DNA from: Xylocopa sonorina
Lineage: Eukaryota > Arthropoda > Insecta > Hymenoptera > Apidae
NCBI RefSeq assembly: GCF_050948175.1
Contig: NC_135204.1
Location: forward strand, 735,473 to 799,472
DNA length: 64,000 bases
Direction of reading: 5' to 3'
Part shown: positions 35,632 to 48,535 of the stretch, piece by piece
Position numbering within the stretch: the stretch's first letter is position 1
Layout: each line of letters begins with the position of its first letter
Translations under genes and position numbers: made by a program
The notes under the pieces: generated by a model
What the model saw: the letters and a program-made list of their open reading frames with translations, nothing else
Told to the model about the DNA's origin: nothing
Databases searched by the model: none

Positions 35632-35843
35632 TGCAGAAAATTTATTAACTAAAGACAACTAAAAGATTTTGTAAGTCATTATATAGTTCTTCTCAACTGT
35701 AAAATAACTCCAAAGAATGCTAATGAACGACAGCATTATCGTTTTAAAATATTCACACGAAAAACTCATTTATTCCACACACTCGCTCGCAATCTAGAAT
35801 ATTCCACGTACATAACACTTGAAACATGAATAATTAATTAACA
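35632..35843 (-). mobile_element. Candidate 5' LTR of the second Gypsy element
   Basis: The minus strand runs from TGTTAATTAATTATTCATG at 35843 to TTTTCTGCA at 35632 and contains an AATAAA (TGGAATAAATGAG) and a TATA-like CTATATAATG. It sits where the 5' LTR should be, between satellite and the gag leader. Without a partner LTR the ends are provisional, and I could not assign the primer tRNA. Confidence 0.35.
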
Positions 35844-35880
35844 TTTAAGTTAAGATAATTTAATTATCCTTCAATAACAT

Positions 35881-37140
35881 TAACCTTGTATGCTACTACA
35901 AATCAAAGGAATGTGAGCTCTACAGTTCCTTCAAACGGGATGGCGCTTCATAGTGCCTGCGTGTTAAAGCATTGGAGTTCTAGTGCCCCATGCATTGCGA
36001 TGGCACATTTCATTTCAACGTATCAAAGTAAGTAACCTGTAATCTTCTATGCATAACACTATTCTTATCTGCTACTACACTTCGTAAGAACGTGAATTCT
36101 ACAGATCCATGCAACAGGATCGCGATTAAAAGTATCATAGCAATAGAATTATAATGTTCCATGCATTGCGATGGCGTATCTCATTTTAAGTAAGTAAGCT
36201 GTAACCTTCTATGCATGGCATTATGCTTATATGCTTCTGCGTTTCAAATGATTGTTAATTCTACAGTTCTATGTATCGGGATGTGGGTTTATAGTGCCCA
36301 TGTAACAGTGCAACGGAGTTCTAATTCTCTATGCAATGCGATCGCATCTCACTTCAACGTTTCTAAAAGGGAAAGATGCAATCTTCTATGTGTAGCTTAT
36401 GCGTATCTGCTTCTACCGTTCAAAAGAATATGTATTATACAGTCCCATGCGAAGGGATGGCGCCCCATAATGTCTGTGTGTCAATGCGGTGGTGTTACAC
36501 TACTAGTTCTAATACTTCCATCGACGCGATGTCGCATCTCATTTCAATGTTTCATGATAAGATAGAATATTCATTGCAACGCGTTATATTCATCTGCTAC
36601 TGCAATTCAGATGAATGTGAATCCTGCACTTCCTTGCAAGGGGATACCTTTTCTAGATGTCCACGTATCGAAGCAATAGAGATCTAATGCTTCACAAAAC
36701 GCGATATCGCAATTCACATCAACAGTTCATCTATGTAAGTAGATTTTAAAGTACATCTCATTACACTTATCTGCTTCTACGCTTCAAAAGAATGTGATTT
36801 GTACACTTCCTTACGAGGGGATTGCGTTTTTAGATGTCTACTTTTCGAAGCAATAGTGTTCTATTGTTTCATTCAACGCGATGTCGCATCTCACTTCAAT
36901 GTTTAGTGTGGGATGTAATTTTCATTGCAACGTGTTATGTTTATCTGCCTTTACGCTTCAGATAAATGTGAATCCTACACTTTCTTGCAAAAGAATACCT
37001 TTTTTAGATGTCTACGTGTCGAAGTAATAGTGTTCTAATACTTCATTTTACGCGATGCCGTTTTTCATTTCAATGTTTCATGATAAGATGTAATGTTCAA
37101 TGCAATGCTTTATGTTTATATCTTCTACACTTCAAAAGCA
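35881..37140 (-). repeat. Satellite form A grading into B1-like, reverse
   Basis: Form A monomers to about 36510, then monomers intermediate between A and B1 (AATATTCATTGCAACGCGTT followed by the A-like TCATCTGCTACTGCA). It ends inside the CTTCAAAAG box at about 37140. Confidence 0.8.
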
Positions 37141-37146
37141 AGAGAA

Positions 37147-38485
37147 TGTGAACTGTGGCGTCAGGCGTTCACCTGCCACCCCCAGACGACCGCCATCGTC
37201 CTCCAGGTACCCAGATCGGCATTCACATGTCCTCCAGCATCCGGATCCACTATATGCGGGCAACCCGCCTACTCGCTGCCACAGAACGTGGAGGCGACGC
37301 TACTCACACCAGAGGGAGGATTTCACCCCAGGTAACGAGGGCGAGGAGATCTACGACGGCTACGGACTCGAATCTCCAACGATTACGTATCCGTATGCGC
37401 TATTCGCGTACCGACGATGTAAAAATAAGCACCCGACACATCCATGTACATATACAAACCACGTACACATAGAATTAAGTAAATATTTGGAAATATGTTC
37501 TTATAAATGCGGTATAGTTTAGGACGCGTTCACACTCGAGCGCGCTGCCGACGTGCGCGGCTCACCGCGTAACACGGGCGACTCCACCACGAACGGTCTG
37601 CCCGCTCTTCGGTCTACGCGCCATCCCCACTCTGGGGCCCAGCAATTCGCGTGCCGCGCGACCCGAGGAGGTCGCGGATACGCTGATCCAGTCTCAGTCT
37701 CATTCACCGATTCGAACAGAGCAGTTGGCTCTAAGGAGTCTCGATCTCCGACTCGAACAGAACAGTTGGCTCTCAGGTATATGAGCTCCCAGCTCGATGC
37801 ATCCGACTCAATCGCATCTACCATATTTTAGTCCATATTTTATTCTGCTTCCATTTTCATACTATACAGTACTTAGTAACTTAGAATTAGTGTATTAGGA
37901 TATTCAAGTAAGAATATATCTTAGTTTATACCAAATTCAAAGTCTTTATTCTATTTCAAATACAAGTTCCTTTAACATTCCATTCCGCGGGTACACTCGC
38001 GACTAACTACTACTCCTAACAGATCAAGTTCAACGGTTTTAAAGCTGGACGGTTAGAGCTAACCAACGCTTGGCCGCTCTTACTTTATTTCTGATGTGTC
38101 AAGATGTCTAGCGCCAACGGACATCCGGTAAGATATAGTGAACCAGCGCTTAGATGTACCGTGCTTTACCGAAGTGCAAGTACTTGTGATGAGCTTCGCT
38201 TCTCGGGTAAAGCGTACACGACGCGCGGGGAGGAAGGAATATATCCGACGACTTGTGCGTGAATACGTGGCTGGTGCACCCGAATATTCGGACCATCGCA
38301 GAGTTCTTCCCGTTCCTGTCAAGGGAGTCTTCACAGCCGTACGTCCCGTATGAGCCAACGGTGGTCCAATTCCAGCTTCGATACCCGCTAGCCAGGATCA
38401 GTCTACCTGAAGCCTGATTCCAATCACCGATCTGCCGTTCCAGCCGTATGCCGCTGCTATACGGGTCACCGACTGCAGTACAAAC
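37147..38485. mobile_element. 1.3 kb unclassified insert at an array flip
   Basis: Three compositional zones: GC-rich (37147-37825), AT-rich (37826-37980) and moderately GC-rich (37981-38485). On the plus strand it begins TGTGAACTGTGGCGTC, and a TG...CA unit could run to CTCCTAACA near 38020, with a TATA-like GGTATATGAG near 37778. An LTR plus leader is therefore possible. A 41 bp unit containing CGAACAGAGCAGTTGGCTCT is repeated at 37707-37777. Open frames up to 140 codons exist on both strands, but none resembles a known protein. The flanking satellites stop at the same monomer position in opposite orientation. Confidence 0.45.
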
Positions 38486-40233
38486 TTTTGAACTGTAGAC
38501 CCAGATACACGAAGCGCGTTGCATTGAACATTACATCTTATCACGAAACATAAAAATGCGATGCGATTTCGCGTTTTAAGAAGCATTAGAACTCTATTGT
38601 TTCGATACGTAGAGATCTGGAAACGCTATTTCCTAGCACGGAAGTGTGGTATTTACATTCTTTTGATGTGTAGACGAGGCATAAACAACACTTCGCAATA
38701 AATATTATATCTTATCATGAAACATAGAAATGAGATACGACATCGCGTTTTGAGAAGCAATAGAACCCTATTGCTTCGATACGTAGGAATCTGGAAACGC
38801 TATTTTCTAGCAGGGAAGTGTGGCTTTTATATTCTTTAGAAGTGTAGACGAGGAATACATAACTCTTCGCACTGAATATTCTATCTCATCATGAAACATA
38901 GAAATGAGATACGATATCGCGTTTTAAGAAGCACTAGAACACAATTGCTTCCATACGTAGGAATCTGGAAACGCTATTTCTTAGCAAGGAAGTTTGACAT
39001 TTACATTCTTTTGAAGTGCAGACCAGGTATACATAATACTTCTCAATGAATATTATATCTTATCATGCAACATAGAAACGAGATTCGATATCGTGATTTA
39101 AGAAGCATTAGATCTCTGTTGTTTCGATACGCAGACATCTGCAAACGCTACTTTCTAGCAAGGAGGTGTCGCATTTACATTCATTTGAAGTGTATACGAT
39201 GTATACATGACACTTCGCAATGAATATTATATCCTATCATGAGACATAGAAATGAGATGCGATATCGCGATTTAAGAATCATTAGAACTCTATTGCTTTG
39301 ATACGTAGATCCTTGCAAACGCTATTTGCTAGCAGGGAAGCGTAGTATTTACATTCATTTGAAGTGAATGCGAGGTATACATGACACATCGCAATAAATA
39401 TTATATCTTATCATGAAACAAAGAAATGAGATGCGATATCGCGATTTAGGAAGCATTAGAACACTATTGTTTCGATACATGGACATCTGCAAACGCTATT
39501 TCCTAGCATTGAATTGTCGCATTTACATTCTTTTGAAGTGAATACGATATAAACATGACACTTCGCAACGAATATTATATTTTATCATGAAACATAGGAA
39601 TGAGTTGCGGTATCCCGTTTTAAGAAGCATTAGAACTCTATTGCTTCGATACGTAGATATCTGCAAACGCTATTTCCTAGCAAGCAAGTGTCGCATTTAC
39701 ATTCATTTGAAGTGAATGCGAGGTATACATGACACTTCGCAATGAATAATATATCTTATCATGAAACATAGAATTGAAGTGCGATATCGCGTTTAAGGGA
39801 GCACTAGGACTCTATTGCTTCGATTCGTAGACAGCTGGAAACGCTATTTCCTAGCAAGGAAGTGCGGCATTTACATTCTGCTGAAGTGAGGACGAGGTAT
39901 ACATAACACTTCTCAATGAATATTATATCTAATCATGAAACAGGGATCAGACTCGATATTACGTTTTAAGTAGTATTACTACTCTGTACCTTCGATACGT
40001 AGACATCTAGGAGCGCAATTCCTAGCAAGGAAGTGTGGCATTTACATTCTTTTGAAGTGAACATGAGGTATGCATAACACTTCGCAATGAATTTTATATC
40101 TTATCATGAAAAATAGAATTGAGATAACATATAGCGGTTTAAGAAGCATTACAACCCTATCGCTTCGATACCTAGTCATCTGGAAACGCGATTTCCAGCA
40201 ATGAAGTGTGGCATTTACATCCCTTTGAAGTGT
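38486..40233 (+). repeat. Satellite B array, forward
   Basis: The first monomer is B1 (GAAGCGCGTTGCATTGAAC); from about 38690 all are B2 (ACACTTCGCAATGAATATT). Ten units of about 174 bp. Orientation flips at 40233. Confidence 0.9.
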
Positions 40234-43200
40234 AAGATATAATATTCATTGCGAAGTGTCATGTATACCTCGTATTCACTTCAATAGAATGTAAATGCGA
40301 CACTTCCTTGCCAGGAAATAGCGTTTGCAGATGTCTACGTATCGAAGCAATAGTGTTCTAATCCTTTTTAAAACGGGATATCGCATTTCGTTTCTATGTT
40401 TCATGCTAAGATATAATATTCACTGCGAAGTGTTATGTATACCTCGTCTACACTTCAAAGCAATGTAAATGCCACACTCCTTTGGTAGGAAATAGCGTTT
40501 CCAGATGTCTACGAATCGAAACAATAGAGTTCTAACGCTTCTTAGAACGCGATATCGCATCTCATTTCTATGTTTAATGATAAGGCATAATATTAATTGC
40601 GAAGTGTTATGCATACCTCGTCTACACTGCAAAAGAATGTAAATGTCACACGTTCTTCCTACGAAATAGCGTTTTCAGATGTCTACGTATCGAAGCAATA
40701 GAGTATCAATGCTTCTTAAAACGCGATATTGCATTTCAATACTGTTTCATGATAAAACGCAATATTCACTGCGAACTGTTATGTATACCCCGTCTACACT
40801 TCAAAAGGATGTAAAGGCCACACATCCTTGCAAGGAAATGCGATTCCAGATGACCACGTATCGAAGCAATAGTGTTCTAATGCTTCTTAAATCGCGATGT
40901 CGCAACTCATTTCTGTTTCAAGATAAGATATAATAATCATTGCAAAGTGTTATGTATACCGCGTCTATACTTCTGAAGTATGTAAATGTCACCCGTTCTT
41001 TGCTAGGAAATAGCGTTTGCAGACGTCTACGTATCGAAGCAATAGAGTTCAAATGCTCCTTAAAACGCGATATCGCATCTCATTTCAATGTTTCACCATA
41101 TGATACAATATTCATTGCGAAGTGTCATGTATACCTCGCATGCACTTCAAAAGCATGCAAATGCGACACTTCCTTGCTAGGAAATAGGTTTGCAGATGTC
41201 AAAATATCGAAGCAACAGAGTTCCAATTCCTCTAAAAACGTGATATCGCATCTCATTTCTATGTCTTATGATAAGATATAATATTCATTGCGAAGTGTCA
41301 TGTATACCTTGCATACACGTTAAATGAATGTAAATGCGACACGTCCTTGCTGGGAAATAGGGTTTGCAGATATATACGCATGGAAACCATAGAGTTCTAA
41401 TACTTCTTAAGACGCGATATCGCATCTCATTTCTGTGTCTCATGATAAGATATAATATTCTTAGCGAAGTGTTACGTTTTCCACGTCTACACTTCAAATG
41501 AATGCAAGTGCAACACTTCCTTGCTAGGAAGTAGCGTTTTCAGATGTCTGCGAATCAAAGCAATGGAGTTCTAATGCTTCTTAAAACGCGATATCACATC
41601 TGATTTCTATGTTTCACGATAAGATATAATATTCATTTCGAAGTGTTATGAATACCTCGTCTACACTTCAGAAGAACGTAAATGCCACATTTCCTTGCTA
41701 GGAAGTGCGTATCCAGATGTCTAGGTATAGAAACAATAGAGTACTAATGCTTCTTAAAACGCGTAATCGCATCTCACTTCCATGTTTCATGATAAGATAT
41801 AGTATTCATTGCGAAGTGTTATATATTCCTCGCCTACACTTCAAATGAATGTAAATGCGACACTTCCTTTCTAGGTAATTACGTTCCCAGATGTCTACGT
41901 ATCGAAGCAAAAGAATTCCAATGCTTCTTAAAACGTGATATCGCATCTCGTTTCTATGTTTCGTGATAACATACAATATTCATTGCGAAGTGTTGTGTAT
42001 ACCTCGTGTACACTTCAAAAGAATGTAAATGCGACACTTTACTTGCTAGGAAGTAGCGTCTGCAGATGTCTACATATCGAAGCAATAGCGTTCTAATGCT
42101 TCTTAAAGCGCGATATCGCATCCCATTTCCATGATTCACAATAAGATATAATGTTCATTGGGGAGTGTTATGTATACATCGTATTCACTTCAAAAGAATG
42201 TAAACGCGACACTTCCTTGCTTGGAAATAGCTTTTGCAGATGTCTACGAATCGTAGCGATAGAGTTCTAATACTGCTTAAAACGCGATATCACATCTCAT
42301 TTCTATGTTTCATGATAAGATATAATATTCATTGCGATGTGTGTATACCTCGTATTCACTTCAAAAGAATGTAAATGCGATACTTCCTTGCTAGGAAATA
42401 GCGTTTGCAGATGTCTACGTATCGAAGCAATAGAATTCTAATGCTTCTTAAATCGCGATATTGCATATCATTTCTATGCTTCATGATAAGATATAGTATT
42501 CATTGATTAGTGTTATGTATAACTCGTATTCACTTCAAAAGAATGTTAATGCGACACTGGCATGCTTGGAAATAGCGTTTGCAGATGTCTACGTATCGTA
42601 GCAATAGAGTATTAATGTTTCTTATATTGCGATATCGCATCTAATCTCTATGTTTCATGATAAGATATAATATCCACTGTGGAGTGGTGTGTATACCTTG
42701 TATTCACTTCAAAAGAATGTAAGTGCGTCGCTTCCTTGCTGTTAAATAGCGTTTGCAGATGTCTACGTATTGTAACAATAAAGTTCTAATGCTTCCTTAA
42801 ACGCGATATCGCATTTCGTTTCTATGTTTCGTGATAAGCTATAATATCCATTGCGAAGTGTCATGTATACCTCGCATACGCTTCAAATGAATGTAAATGC
42901 TCCACTTCCTTGCAAGGAAATAGCGTCGCCAGGTGTCTACGTATCGTAGCATTAGACTTCTAATGGCTCTTGAAACGCGATATCGCGTCTTATTTCTATG
43001 TTCCATGATAAGATTTAATATCCATTGCGAAGTGTTATGTATACCTCTTCTTCACTTCAACATAATGTAAATGCCACACTTCCGTGCTAAGAAAAGTGTT
43101 CCAGATGTCTGCGCTTCGAAGCAATAGAGTACTAATGCTTCTAAAAACGCGATATCGCATCTCAGTTCTATATTTGATGATAAGGTACAATATTCATTGT

Positions 43201-43949
43201 GGAGTGTTATGTATACCTCGTCTACACTTCAAAAGAATGCAAATGCCACACTTTCTTGCTTGGAAATAGCGTTTCCAGATGTCTACGTATCGAAGCAATA
43301 AAGTTGTAATGCTTCTTAAAACGCGATATCGCAGCTCTTTTCTATGTCTGATGGTAAGATGTAATATTCATTACGAAGTGTTATGTATACCTCGTCTACA
43401 CTTCAAAAGAATGTAAATGCCACACTTCCTTGGGACGGAATAGCGTTTCTAGATGTCTACGCATCGAAGCAATAGATTTCTAACTCTTTATAAACGCCGA
43501 TATCGCATATCAGTTCTATGTCACATGATAAGATGTAATTTCAATGCAACGCGTTATGTATATCTCCTCTACACTTCAAGTGAATGTAAATGCATCTCTT
43601 CCTTGCTACGGAATATCGTTTCAATATCTGAAGGTTTAGAAGCAATAGAGTTCTAATGCTTCGTAAAACGCGGCTGCGCATCTTACTTCTATATTTCATG
43701 ATAAGATATAGTATTCATGGCATCGCGTTATGTTTATCTGCTTCTGCACATGAATTGAGTGCGAACCCTACACTTTCTTGCCCGGGGATAGCGTTTCTAG
43801 ATGTCCATGTGCCGAAGCTTTTAATTGGGCATGCTTCATGCACCGCAATATCGCATTTCATATAGGCAGTTCAAAGTAAGTTAGAAGGTTGTAAAGCTCT
43901 ATGCATCGCATTATGCTTATCTGCATCTGTGCTTTATAATGCTCTGGGA
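40234..43949 (-). repeat. Satellite B2-B1-A array, reverse
   Basis: Twenty or so reverse monomers: B2 to about 43500, two B1-type units to about 43740, then a form A scrap (TCTATGCATCGCATTATGC) that ends at the LTR start at 43950. Monomers are 174 bp, and a GCGATATCGC palindrome occurs in most. Confidence 0.9.
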
Positions 43950-44541
43950 TGTGAGAAGGTCCTCAACCATCCTTAACCCCCTAAAGAGAAGTCAAAAGTC
44001 CAGCGGCCCTGCAGGTAGGCCATGGGAGCGCGGCGCGCGAGGCGCTACGCAATTGAAATTATCAGGAGGATCCCCTCAGGGACACCCAAGGGGGCGAGAA
44101 GAGGAAATCGCCGAAATCCACTGATCGATGGACCCGAACAATACCGAAGCCTACAGCCCACTCCACCAAGGAGCCCCGAGGAGGATGCAGGAGACCCGAG
44201 GATCACCAGCGAATTCAAGGAACCCGAAGAAGAGAACGTGAGAGCTTATTCGCTAAAGCGTCCCATTTCTTGTGTCGCATATTGTATATTGTATCTTATA
44301 TCGTGAAGCGAGTTATGATATCCGGTAATTCGCGGCGTGTTGCGTAGTTTCCCGTAGCCCTTGTTAGTTAAACCCACGTCGAGACCATAAATAAACATGC
44401 CGTCACTTCAGTATCTCGCGACCTGAGTGTGTTTACTTGGATAGGCGTACTCGAGAGGAGGAGCATTTCGAAGTTTCAAGGGTTGTTCTGCCCCACGGTT
44501 CCCGGGGTCGTGCAGTCTATCCCTTTGCTACTTTCTGAGCA
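43950..44541 (+). mobile_element. Gypsy-type LTR, solo or 5' remnant
   Basis: A 592 bp TG...CA unit, TGTGAGAAGGTCCTC to CTTTCTGAGCA. Directly after it TGGCGCCCAAGAAAAG starts at 44544, a plausible primer-binding site of the TGGCGCC class. TATA-like sequence lies near 44285-44305, and an AATAAA (CATAAATAAACATG) near 44390. The GC-rich first half holds a 94-codon frame that I do not regard as a gene. The rest of the element is missing after about 44640. Confidence 0.55.
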
Positions 44542-44543
44542 GC

Positions 44544-44559
44544 TGGCGCCCAAGAAAAG
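44544..44559 (+). other. Primer-binding site candidate of the LTR remnant
   Basis: TGGCGCCCAAGAAAAG begins two bases after the LTR end. TGGCGCC starts are typical of elements primed by tRNA-Lys, but only the first eight or so bases support that, so the tRNA is not certain. Confidence 0.4.
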
Positions 44560-44641
44560 TTGTACGTGAGCGGATACCTTCGAACGATAGATCGCTTTAG
44601 ATTAAAGTACGTTTTACACCTTAAAGCATTTAGATAATTAA

Positions 44642-45424
44642 CCCCTTCGAGCTTCCCTGACTTACTATATATAGGTTTCCGTCACAACTAATAGGAACCA
44701 TCACTTTACATAGATATATAGAACACACATAGTTTTAAACGTAGAACTGATAATTTGGGAACTTACTTTGAAATGTTAGTAGTGAGGAATTCCATCGGAT
44801 TTCATAGAAATTCAGAACTTACTTGCTATGAAACATAGGCAGATAAGGGCCATCGCGTTGCTTAGGACTTTAGAACTTGCTTACTGCAACAAAGTTTTCT
44901 ATTGGCTTCGTCCGTTCTTTTAGAAGAGTTTTTGATAATCGTTTAAGTTTTAAAATGATTACTTAGTGTGGATTATTATTTAGTAACTCGCTCATAAACG
45001 AGTCTGCATAGGATTTAATCCATAAGTTTTTAAGCCTGGAATTTGTGCAGTTATTTGTTATTCACTTATTGCTCAAACGACAAAGATTCTGACCACTTGA
45101 AAATGATTGACTTTTCATTTACTATCAAAACCGTGAGTATTATCGCCTTTCTTTACATTTTGTAACCTTCAATGCCTTCATGTTACAGATCGTTAAACTT
45201 GCTTTAAAATGCTCTATCATATTACGGAAGAATGGACATACCAATTCATTTTAAAAAATGAAGGAAACCTTCATATGTCCAACATAACTCCACTTAGCAA
45301 CAACTTCTATGAAACTTATAGTTTCGTAGATATCTGAGGTGCTAATTATTACTGCCCCACCCTGTATATTGTTATGGATGTGTCCAACAAGGCAACGATG
45401 AACAGAGTTAAATTTAATATTATG
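44642..45424. other. AT-rich stretch with a form A scrap
   Basis: Around 44760-44890 there are weak form A echoes (AACTTACTTTGAAATGTTAG, GGGCCATCGCGTTGC). The rest has no gene or repeat that I recognise. A GCCCCACCCTGTATA motif at 45350-45366 resembles a mariner-type end but has no partner. Confidence 0.45.
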
Positions 45425-48015
45425 ATGTTTATTATTTTACTTATAGTATATTTGTTTTTCTGGAATTTTGCCAAAAAACAATGTTCACGATGTCGACAGA
45501 TGAATATATTTGCCTTAGAATTACAAGAGCCAACAATTTCGAAAGTAGAATATTTCTTTACTTCGCTAACCGAATCATTGCAAACGTTAAGTAAAGTGCG
45601 TGCCTTTCAAAACAGTCAGATGCAAATTACGATACAACGTTTCCAAGAAATGGTACGTGCCACTGTTTTTTAATTTCCGTTTATTTAATCAAAGGAAATT
45701 TAATTGAAATATCCGCAAAACTTGAGGACAAAAAGTTATTGTAATTTTACGCAACATATATGATGGTAATAAAGGATAAGTATACGGAACTGAAAATGGA
45801 AAGTAGCGAGCAGAAAAAGAAACTGATGGAGCTACAAAGTAGATTGATAAATCCGTCAAATAATGATTCTAGGTTAATAAAATGTGTTAATCACAGAACT
45901 ATTGCAAAAATCAAGTATAATCAATATTACTTCTGCTCAAAGACTATAATAGAATTGGACCGAAATGGGTACAAAACAGGCAATTATATCTATACGTTCT
46001 ATTCTATGCAAAGGCAAATATTTCAAAGATGTGTTACTTACAAATTACTTATGTTCCTAGATATCTCACTAATTCAGGCTTCTTGTCTTGCAGAACTAAT
46101 CATTCATTTAACATGTAAAGGGGTCGAAGAATAGTAAAAGATTTTTATATTTCATAGCCTCACTCGATACATCGATTGGATCACGTAAAATATCGGACAT
46201 TAATTGCATCTACATCTTCAGACCTTAAATATATAATTGAAACAACATAATTAATGGCGTTTTAATAACATTTTTCTAATTGTTTATATCTATGTTTAAT
46301 AAATATATATTAATCGAATAAGTTGCTTTACCAAAGAATAAAAGTATCTGAGGCTTACAAATCGGAGCATTACATAACAAACGTGCAACACATATATAAT
46401 ATTACATGTAACAAAAGATGAAGATCAAAAAGATCGTACATAAGTTGAATCCACAATGCGGTCATAGAGATACAGAAACGGCAAAAATTCCAAACAATAA
46501 TTTAAAAAATTCAAAAAGGGGGGAGTAAAAATCCATCTCCTTGACGATGATAAGGAACAACTCTGCCTCATGCACTACAATATCCCAAACAGCCAGCGAT
46601 TGGCACGCCAATGACAACGGATGGAACGAATTCCGTGACAGAACTGTGCTAACAAAGTGCTCCTACTCAGCTTTCGAAATGGCATACTGTTAGTGCTGGG
46701 GCGGCATTCGTATCACGGCACTATTAAAGCACCGAGGTATAGCACACGGGCTACACGGCCGTGACAATGACACTATCATCTCACCATAGCTACACGCGTG
46801 GTTGTGGCGTAGGCTGACATTTACTAATGGGGAAGCAGTTTCCATAAAAATAATAAGCAAATATGAAAAATGACTAAACTGCGCAATTTATTTATTTTGA
46901 TCCCCAAATAGATACACCGGCACAAAACAAAGATATAAGAACTCGATTTTATTATTTTCTATAAACTAGCTCGATAGGGCGATTTTTTCCATAAAGTTGA
47001 TAATTACTTTGTCATAAAAATATATACACTTATTTTATGTATATTTTCTTCAATCTATTGTTACAAATTCATGCAATTGAGGGTTACATTAAATATGATG
47101 AGAGCATGTTATTACAAAAATTACACAAGGCGAAGTTAGGGACGCAACAGCATGAATTTTTATTTTATAAGTAATATTTTTTTTATAAATAATATTTTTA
47201 GTCTATGATGGATTGAAAGAAATGTATACGACTCGCTCAATAATTATAAATATAGGAAAACAACCATCAAAATGTCTATCAATACTCATATGCTGAACAT
47301 CTACTGACATCTAACGGTTCTAATTTGTATGAAAGCACAGGTTCCCCATTGCCAAATGTGATCCTGCGTCATTGCTGAGGAGATTCATGAATGGAGCGAT
47401 GATACGCGTGTCACCATGGTGCTGGTGCTGCGCGATTCGCTTGTCTAGAACGTGCTGGTAACACGTTCTGGCATTTTAGTTAACGAATCCGGTCACAGAT
47501 GACTACGAATCAGTTGACACTCCTCGGAAGTGGCAATATAGTGCCGGCATGGTGTCGCTACCATCTTGCCGTTTGTTATCTGGGATGCTTTTTAGTGCAT
47601 TATTCGGAATTGAACTTGAACACATAGCTACTTAATCGCGAATTTGTATGTACATAATTATACATGACTGCATAAAAAGGATATCATATACTTTTATAAT
47701 CAATGCGTTATAAGAATATAAAACGAAGAACTATCCACTCCCATCAGGGGTAAAAACAATGTTTGGTACGCAAAGTTCATTGCAAAATACAATAAAGCAG
47801 TTAATATATCAAATCACAGCACACAATAAATCACTGAATGTATAATGATATGAATAGTAAGAAAAACATATTTAACTGTTAGATGTTTATAAATTCAAAT
47901 TTAAAAGTCCGAGTCACATTTAATATATTATTGTTTAACAAGATGATTTAATGTTGTTTCAAATAGGCGTGCAGAACTAGATCGTACTTCTGTCAATGTA
48001 ATCTCATTCGAAAAA
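45425..48015 (+). repeat. Inverted segmental duplication, copy B
   Basis: Matches 4135-6690 on the opposite strand across its length, including exons, introns and the AT-rich tail. The copies are about 39 kb apart and point toward each other across the satellite. Confidence 0.8.
45481..46118 (+). pseudogene. RNF212/Zip3-like gene fragment, copy B (dead)
   Basis: Exon-like blocks at about 45481-45652, 45775-45872 and 46094-46118. The first reads KKQCSRCRQMNIFALELQEP, which preserves the last Cys pair of a RING finger, then KVEYFF, FQNSQMQITIQRFQEM and a GTACGT donor. The second reads DKYTELKMESSEQKKKLMEL after an ATAAAG acceptor, a heptad-rich coiled coil. The third follows TTGTCTTGCAG and stops at TAA after HSFNM, earlier than in copy A. 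The exon 1 acceptor is damaged: TTTAG in copy A is TTTTG here. The order, RING end, FF motif, FQxxQ, coiled coil, suggests a meiotic RNF212/RNF212B/Vilya-type ligase. No RING exon is nearby. Copies A and B have different lesions. Confidence 0.5.
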
Positions 48016-48535
48016 TACAAAGGATAAGAGGAAATATTCTACAATATATAACATATATAAATCAACGGATGCAAGAGAGAACACTCGATCTCGGTGTAAC
48101 GAGACCGGGGCGTCATCCTGCTGTAATCGTATAACGCCTGTTCCGAGATGGTGTAGAGAGGGAATATGTGGGGTGAAAAGCATAAAATAACAACAATGTA
48201 ACTAAAGAGAAAGAGAAAGAAAATATGTGGAAGCATTGCATTTATTAAGAGGAAATCCTAGAAATATCAAACAACAGATTGTATACCATACTGTAAGGGT
48301 AAGGTACAACGAAATAGACGATATCGTGAGAGAAACTAAAAAAATCGAGAAACTTAAAAAAAAAATAATAATTTAGATTGAGCGAATCAATATCACTGAC
48401 CCCGGCAAGCTTAATGGAAAACGCATAACGATGAATCGGTTAGAGTATAAGATAGATGTTGGTCGCGGTTTGAGTGACCCTGGGAATCCTTTGCCCGCAT
48501 CAGGGCAGGCAATAGGATGGTGGAGGGCCTTCCCT
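48016..48535. other. Unclassified stretch before satellite
   Basis: Contains an ATCTCGGTGTAACGAGACC inverted-repeat-like piece near 48089, an A-rich run near 48357 and a right end with TAGGATGGTGGAGGGCC. That end recalls AGGATGGTGGAGAGC at 12668, also at a satellite border. No gene is supported. Confidence 0.4.

Noticed and set aside
37093..37522. Open frames of 80-140 codons in the GC-rich insert
   Set aside because: Three overlapping frames on one strand, no domain, proline/arginine/histidine-rich composition caused by GC content.
43939..44306. Overlapping 61- and 94-codon frames
   Set aside because: They lie within an LTR (TG...CA ends, AATAAA signal, primer-binding site downstream) and resemble no protein.
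45350..45366. Mariner-like terminal motif GCCCCACCCTGTATA
   Set aside because: No inverted partner, no TA duplication and no transposase remnant nearby.
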